Translations under genes and position numbers: made by a program
Origin: a virus
Length of the DNA stretch: 30,636 bases
Virus record (IMG/VR): IMGVR_UViG_3300042890_005395
Coordinates: 1-30,636 of that record
Strand: one strand, 5' to 3'
The notes under the pieces: generated by a model
What the model was told of the DNA's origin: nothing
What the model saw: the letters and a program-made list of their open reading frames with translations, nothing else
The model's database searches: none
Part shown: in pieces, positions 27,843-30,636 of the stretch
How positions within the stretch are numbered: the stretch's first letter is position 1
How the letters are laid out: the number at the start of each line of letters is the position of its first letter

Positions 27843-28265
27843 ATGAAAGAATTCAAAAGGTATTCGGGTATTGTTATAAAAAAAGGTAATGAAGTTTTAC
27901 TATGTAAAAGAAGCCCAAAAAATTCCTTACCTAATGAATGGTCCATTCCATCAGGAGGTATGGAAGGAAAAGAAACGCCAAAAGAAACCGCAATCAGGGA
28001 ATTCAAGGAAGAAACAAATATTCAAATAAAAGGGGAATTAAAGTTAGTCGACATACTTAACCTGTATGAGGATGAAGATACAAAAAAAGGTTTAATGTAT
28101 ATTTTTCTTCATGAAACAAATAGATATGTGTTTCCTGAACTTGAATCAGCAAAAGATGGTCATGAACACACAGAATGTGGGTACTTCAACTTAAAAAACA
28201 ATCCTATAAGTAAAAAAAATCAAGAATTTGGTAAAATAATTACAAATATTTTGAAAAAATATTGA
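27843..28265 (+). CDS. Nudix hydrolase
   Basis: A 140-residue Nudix protein. The Nudix box is intact, G38-x5-E44-x7-R52-E53-F-K-E56-E57-T (GGMEGKETPKETAIREFKEE), in a MutT-like context (KRYSGIVIKKGNEVLLCKRS). It would hydrolyse a nucleoside diphosphate linked to another moiety, for example an oxidised or alarmone nucleotide, ADP-ribose or an NAD cap; T4 NudE is a known phage example. The substrate cannot be read from the box. It starts from the bidirectional octamer site and is followed by a 160-nt gap that holds a candidate small RNA. Confidence 0.94.
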   Translation: MKEFKRYSGIVIKKGNEVLLCKRSPKNSLPNEWSIPSGGMEGKETPKETAIREFKEETNIQIKGELKLVDILNLYEDEDTKKGLMYIFLHETNRYVFPELESAKDGHEHTECGYFNLKNNPISKKNQEFGKIITNILKKY

Positions 28266-28283
28266 TTTTTACCAATTTATCAC

Positions 28284-28291
28284 ATATTTAT
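28284..28291 (+). promoter_or_regulatory. ATATTTAT octamer without a downstream gene
   Basis: ATATTTAT followed by TTAACA stands 19 nt after the Nudix stop. The only unit it could drive before the terminator at 28348-28386 is a short untranslated RNA. Confidence 0.4.
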
Positions 28292-28297
28292 TTAACA

Positions 28298-28386
28298 CAA
28301 AAAAACATTACACCCCTTTCACTTACTGTAATGGTTTATCAAAACCCAACCCACAAATTAAGTAAAATTTCTTTGTGGGTTTTTTT
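28298..28386 (+). ncRNA. Candidate small RNA between an octamer site and a terminator
   Basis: The 160-nt gap between the Nudix gene and the next gene contains an octamer, an inverted pair CATTAC / GTAATG (about 28308-28335) and then a terminator. If the octamer is a promoter, the product is an RNA of roughly 90 nt with a 5' stem and a terminator stem. The one ATG frame in it (28332 on) runs through the terminator and the next promoter, so it is not a likely gene. It may otherwise be only a long 3' end of the Nudix mRNA. Confidence 0.35.
28348..28386 (+). terminator. Rho-independent terminator
   Basis: AACCCACAAA (28348-28357) pairs perfectly with TTTGTGGGTT (28372-28381) around a 14-nt A+T-rich loop, followed by a T run. 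Confidence 0.87.
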
Positions 28387-28403
28387 ATATACAAAATTTC
28401 CCT

Positions 28404-28411
28404 TATATTTG
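28404..28411 (+). promoter_or_regulatory. Host-type -7 box (TATATTTG), weak -33
   Basis: TATATTTG lies 14 nt before the ATG at 28426. About 20 nt upstream there is only TTTT from the terminator tail in place of TTTG, so the promoter is incomplete by consensus. Confidence 0.5.
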
Positions 28412-28425
28412 TATAAATAAAAAAA

Positions 28426-28617
28426 ATGAAATCAATTCCGTTGTATATTGTAATAAACAGTCACTTGAGTGACTCACTTATTGAAATTTCCTTCAACCCT
28501 GAACTAGCAAGAAATAGGATTCAATTTGTAAAAGTTTTAACAAACATGTTTACCGATCTGACAGAAAGAATAAGTGAAGAAGAATTGAATAAAATTTGGG
28601 ATGAAAAAATAAATTAA
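28426..28617 (+). CDS. Unknown small protein
   Basis: A 63-residue protein, MKSIPLYIVINSHLSDSLIE then FNPELARNRIQFVKVLTNMF, ending in an acidic helix. It looks helical with one N-terminal strand. No family is recognised. It follows a host-type -7 box and is separated by 1 nt from the next gene, so the two form a short, probably early, unit in a run of small genes. Confidence 0.72.
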   Translation: MKSIPLYIVINSHLSDSLIEISFNPELARNRIQFVKVLTNMFTDLTERISEEELNKIWDEKIN

Positions 28618-28618
28618 A

Positions 28619-28948
28619 ATGGGAACTTACATTTACACTTACAAGAAAAAATTAGATAAAAAGGCAATTCTTAACGGACAAGAAGTTAAGGTTGGTGAAG
28701 CTACTTTTTTATGTAAACAAGATTGGTCAGGAAATTACACACCACAAGAAAAACGTGAAATGACAAGAGCCACATGTTTACTTGAAAACGATCAACCAGA
28801 ATACATTACATTTGGTGAAGAAGTTTATAAAAATAATAAACGTGGTATTTGGACTGATGGTAGTGGTTTTTGGTCAGGTATTGATCATAAAAAAGATTTT
28901 GTTGGAACATTAAAAAAATCGGGTAAAAAATTTGTTATTGAAAAATAA
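28619..28948 (+). CDS. Unknown small basic protein
   Basis: A 109-residue basic protein starting MGTYIYTYKKKLDKKAILNG. It appears strand-rich, with KVGEATFLCKQDWSGNYTPQ, then TRATCLLENDQPEYITFGEE and GIWTDGSGFWSGIDHKKDF. The repeated short strands suggest a small beta domain. Two Cys residues are present but no metal motif. It is the second gene of a short unit. The next gene's promoter -33 box lies inside its final codons. No family is recognised. Confidence 0.78.
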   Translation: MGTYIYTYKKKLDKKAILNGQEVKVGEATFLCKQDWSGNYTPQEKREMTRATCLLENDQPEYITFGEEVYKNNKRGIWTDGSGFWSGIDHKKDFVGTLKKSGKKFVIEK

Positions 28949-28962
28949 TTCATGTATATTTG
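28931..28962 (+). promoter_or_regulatory. Host-type (Bacteroidota sigma-A) promoter, leaderless spacing
   Basis: TTTG (28931-28934), 20 nt, then TATATTTG (28955-28962), ending 4 nt before the ATG at 28967. The -33 box is inside the previous coding sequence. The start of transcription would fall at or very near the ATG. Confidence 0.83.
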
Positions 28963-28966
28963 TATT

Positions 28967-29242
28967 ATGAATAAAGTAGGTTTCAATATTAAAGTTATGA
29001 ATGAAAAGTTTGGTGATTTAATCAACGAAACTTTTATGGACCAAGTACAGTTTAAACTTTTTTTAAAAATGGTACACGGTTGTGTAGAATTAGGCGAAGA
29101 CCTAACATTCTTCAACGGAGATACTTTCTTTGTAAACATACCAAACAAAATCCTCAAAGAATCTGTTATTGTAACTAACGTTAAAGAAATTACAATGACT
29201 GAACAAGTTAAAAGTAAAATAGAGGCTCTTGTAACAAAATAG
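28967..29242 (+). CDS. Unknown small protein from a leaderless-type start
   Basis: A 91-residue protein starting MNKVGFNIKVMNEKFGDLIN. I prefer the ATG at 28967 over one at 28952, because the TATATTTG box occupies 28955-28962 and an ATG inside the promoter would not be transcribed. Visible strings are VQFKLFLKMVHGCVELGEDL, then FFNGDTFFVNIPNKIL and an amphipathic C-terminal helix with KSKIEALVTK. No family is recognised. It is followed by a gap with successive hairpins. Confidence 0.75.
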   Translation: MNKVGFNIKVMNEKFGDLINETFMDQVQFKLFLKMVHGCVELGEDLTFFNGDTFFVNIPNKILKESVIVTNVKEITMTEQVKSKIEALVTK

Positions 29243-29245
29243 TTT

Positions 29246-29330
29246 CTTTGTTTCCTATAAAACAAAGTGGTGGAGTCAGTCCAATTTGGACGGCCTGAAA
29301 AAAAGGGATCTTTTACGATCTCTTTTTTTG
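29246..29330 (+). terminator. Three successive hairpins ending in a terminator
   Basis: The 120-nt gap holds three stems in a row. CTTTGTTT / AAACAAAG (29246-29253 with 29260-29267) is perfect. GTCC / GGAC with flanking TCA / TGA (about 29276-29299) comes second. Last is a 13-bp stem A7-GGGATC / GATCTC-T7 (29298-29310 with 29317-29329, one G-U pair) of terminator type, working in both directions. The first two may be a structured mRNA 3' end or part of a small RNA. Confidence 0.75.
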
Positions 29331-29358
29331 TTTTATATTAAAATTTTTATTATCTTTG
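29327..29358 (+). promoter_or_regulatory. Host-type (Bacteroidota sigma-A) promoter, leaderless spacing
   Basis: TTTG (29327-29330), 20 nt, then TATCTTTG (29351-29358), ending 4 nt before the ATG at 29363. The -33 box uses the T run of the preceding terminator. Confidence 0.83.
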
Positions 29359-29362
29359 TTTT

Positions 29363-29575
29363 ATGAAATTAACTAAAAAAGAACAATTATTTTTAGACCA
29401 ATTAGAAAAAAATGGTGTAGTTTGGAATTTTGACCCTATATACTTAGAAACCAAAGACAAAAAAGGTTTTGACAAGGTAATTGGTTATAAATCTTCTTTT
29501 ATTGCCTACGACTTAATTGAAAAAGGTTTGATTAAAAAAAATCCCGAAAATCCATCAAGTTGGATCAAAGCTTAA
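29363..29575 (+). CDS. Unknown small protein from a leaderless-type start
   Basis: A 70-residue protein starting MKLTKKEQLFLDQLEKNGVV, continuing WNFDPIYLETKDKKGFDKVI and ending SWIKA. It looks like a small winged-helix-like or helical domain, but the sequence is too short to judge and no family is recognised. A perfect host-type promoter ends 4 nt before its ATG. It is followed 4 nt later by the P-loop kinase gene in the same early unit. Confidence 0.75.
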   Translation: MKLTKKEQLFLDQLEKNGVVWNFDPIYLETKDKKGFDKVIGYKSSFIAYDLIEKGLIKKNPENPSSWIKA

Positions 29576-29579
29576 TACT

Positions 29580-29969
29580 ATGGAAAAAATATTATATATT
29601 GTAAGAGGGGTGCCGGGTTCAGGTAAAACAACTTTAGCAAAAGAATTAACTGCAAACGTGTTTGAGGCGGATCATTATTTTTATGATAATGATGGTAATT
29701 ATAATTTCATTCCTTCAGAAATAAAAGAAGCACATAAAGAATGTCAACAGTTTGTTGGATATGCGATGGAATCAGGAATTAAAAAAATTGCAGTATCTAA
29801 CACATTCACTCAAGAGTGGGAAATGGAACCCTACTTTGAGTTAGCAAAAAAACATGGGTTCAAAGTTTTTACTATCATAGTTGAAAATAGACATGGTGGT
29901 GTTAATCAACATGGAGTTCCCGAAGATAAAATAGAACAAATGAAAAAACGTTTTGAAATAAAATTATGA
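29580..29969 (+). CDS. P-loop ATPase/kinase, AAA_33 type (polynucleotide kinase-like)
   Basis: A 129-residue P-loop protein with Walker A GVPGSGKTT (10-18) right at the N-terminus. The sequence then has ANVFEADHYF, where the Asp is in the position used by AAA_33 kinases, and SNTFTQEWEMEPYFELAKKH, typical of the family that includes the kinase half of T4 Pnkp. It is short: only one kinase domain and no phosphatase domain. The substrate may be a nucleic-acid 5' end, a nucleoside or a small molecule. The ending VENRHGGVNQHGVPEDKIEQ with MKKRFE is also usual for the family. It overlaps the next gene by 4 nt. Confidence 0.9.
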   Translation: MEKILYIVRGVPGSGKTTLAKELTANVFEADHYFYDNDGNYNFIPSEIKEAHKECQQFVGYAMESGIKKIAVSNTFTQEWEMEPYFELAKKHGFKVFTIIVENRHGGVNQHGVPEDKIEQMKKRFEIKL

Positions 29970-30636
29970 ATAGATTAGAAAGACTTAAGCAACAACATCA
30001 AGATCTTGATGTTTCTTTGATTGATATTATTTCTTTTTTAGACCCAACGGATTCATATAAATATTTAGAATTTTTAATCAAAAATTTCAAAAATGAAAAT
30101 GATTACTACAGCCCAAACAAAGAAGAATTTATGGGGTATATGGGTGTATTTTTATTTGGGTCTGGTGAAATTGAAACTTTGAATGAATTTGAAAGACATT
30201 CCAAGGCCAACCGAATTAAAAACAAAGATATTAGTTCATATAATGATTTCTTAGAATTACATGAAGTTGTCAAGAAAGCTGAAGAAATTGAAAAAAGAAA
30301 ACGTATTGAAAAAGAAATTATAAAAATACATGAAGATGACATTTGGTTAGTTTTGACACCATTAAGTTTTGAATCTGCTAAAATTTATGGGTCTAATACG
30401 AAATGGTGTGTCACTCAAGAAAAGTATTGGGTAGATTATTTATCAACACACAGACTGATATATCTTATAAATAAAGAAAATGGGTGGAAGATGGCTTTTT
30501 CAAGAAATTTCAGATTAAATAATGGAAGAAGAAGTTTTGGGAATGAAGTACAAGCTTGGGATCAACAAGATAAAGAACAAGATCCCATGTCCATAGAAAA
30601 TATACCTGATGAAATCTTTTTGAAAATAAAAAAAGA
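29966..30636 (+). CDS. WC-signature domain protein (3' truncated by the window)
   Basis: The first 223 residues of a gene that runs off the right edge. It starts MNRLERLKQQHQDLDVSLID at an ATGA overlap with the kinase gene. After a helical N-terminal part (to about 128), a domain begins: HEDDIWLVLTPLSFESAKIY, GSNTKWCVTQ with W147-C148, then LIYLINKENGWKMAFSRN. The same order of EDD-x-[IW]-L, P, [TR]-[KR]-W-C, [LI]-Y-[VL]-INK and a hydrophobic strand is found at about 228-355 of the 645-residue LRR protein at 12662, so the two share a domain. I know unnamed phage proteins with this string but not its function. Confidence 0.85.
   Translation, partial: MNRLERLKQQHQDLDVSLIDIISFLDPTDSYKYLEFLIKNFKNENDYYSPNKEEFMGYMGVFLFGSGEIETLNEFERHSKANRIKNKDISSYNDFLELHEVVKKAEEIEKRKRIEKEIIKIHEDDIWLVLTPLSFESAKIYGSNTKWCVTQEKYWVDYLSTHRLIYLINKENGWKMAFSRNFRLNNGRRSFGNEVQAWDQQDKEQDPMSIENIPDEIFLKIKK

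Noticed and set aside
28332-28421. A 29-codon frame starting MVYQNPTHKLSK
   Set aside because: It passes through a strong terminator and the following promoter, so it would not be on one transcript.
29246-29330. A tRNA in the structured gap
   Set aside because: The stems do not form a cloverleaf and there is no T-loop GTTC or CCA-type acceptor pairing.
1-30636. A plasmid or prophage of a bacterium rather than a virulent phage genome
   Set aside because: There is no integrase, partition, conjugation or metabolic host gene, and gene density, overlaps and gene types fit a large tailed phage; the window alone cannot fully exclude an integrated form.

Overview
The window is an A+T-rich stretch (about 70% by eye) of densely packed genes on both strands. 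It reads as part of the genome of a large tailed phage (Caudoviricetes, possibly a T4-like myovirus) that infects a Bacteroidota host, probably a flavobacterium. The phage case rests on gene types: a peptidoglycan amidase beside coiled-coil membrane proteins, a stand-alone sigma factor, DUF3310, DUF1653, DUF932, two orphan DNA methyltransferases, thioredoxin and glutaredoxin, a Nudix hydrolase, a P-loop kinase, and many overlapping genes of unknown function. The host case rests on several perfect or near-perfect Bacteroidota promoters (TTTG, 19-20 nt, TAnnTTTG), starts without Shine-Dalgarno sequences (A-rich stretches before ATG), and a Bacteroidota-type Hc1 histone-like protein. No terminase, capsid, tail or polymerase hallmark gene lies in the window, so the phage type is an inference. 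All three stop codons are used normally and I saw no tRNA.

Layout. (1) 1-2210: end of a possible PD-(D/E)XK nuclease gene, an unknown gene, an RpoD-like sigma factor and a zinc-ribbon protein, closed by a terminator. (2) 2218-6018: a membrane coiled-coil protein with a repetitive tail, an amidase, an unknown conserved protein, two spanin-like proteins and a probable virion-associated protein; this looks like a lysis cassette within a structural operon. (3) 6023-9287: a 476-residue protein with several metal-binding motifs, a gene whose start lies in a hairpin, the Hc1 protein, and small overlapping coiled-coil genes. (4) 9246-11780: an unknown minus-strand gene, DnaJ, small minus-strand genes, and a very short minus-strand transcription unit with its own host-type promoter and terminator. 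(5) 11784-16892: Dam-like methylase, a WC-domain/LRR protein, DUF932 behind a host-type promoter, and a thioredoxin-lipoprotein-glutaredoxin group. (6) 16891-19980, minus strand: an unknown gene, two tandem paralogues and a 48-residue Cys-rich-start protein. (7) 20063-25135, plus strand: large acidic protein, conserved unknown, DUF1653, DUF3310, RmlB-like dehydratase, membrane protein, beta-class DNA methyltransferase. (8) 25138-30636: lytic transglycosylase and membrane protein (minus), DHH phosphoesterase, DUF192 (minus), Nudix hydrolase, a candidate small RNA, small early-type genes, a P-loop kinase and a truncated WC-domain protein.

Regulation. Two promoter classes can be read. One is the host housekeeping type, likely for early genes. 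The other is a recurring ATATTTAT octamer a few bases before many start codons on both strands, which may be the phage's own (middle or late) promoter and a candidate target of the phage sigma factor. In both classes several elements end only 4-6 nt before the ATG, suggesting leaderless mRNAs. The most unusual items are this two-class promoter system, a perfectly palindromic bidirectional octamer site, several short terminated RNAs, and a WC-signature domain shared by two separate genes.
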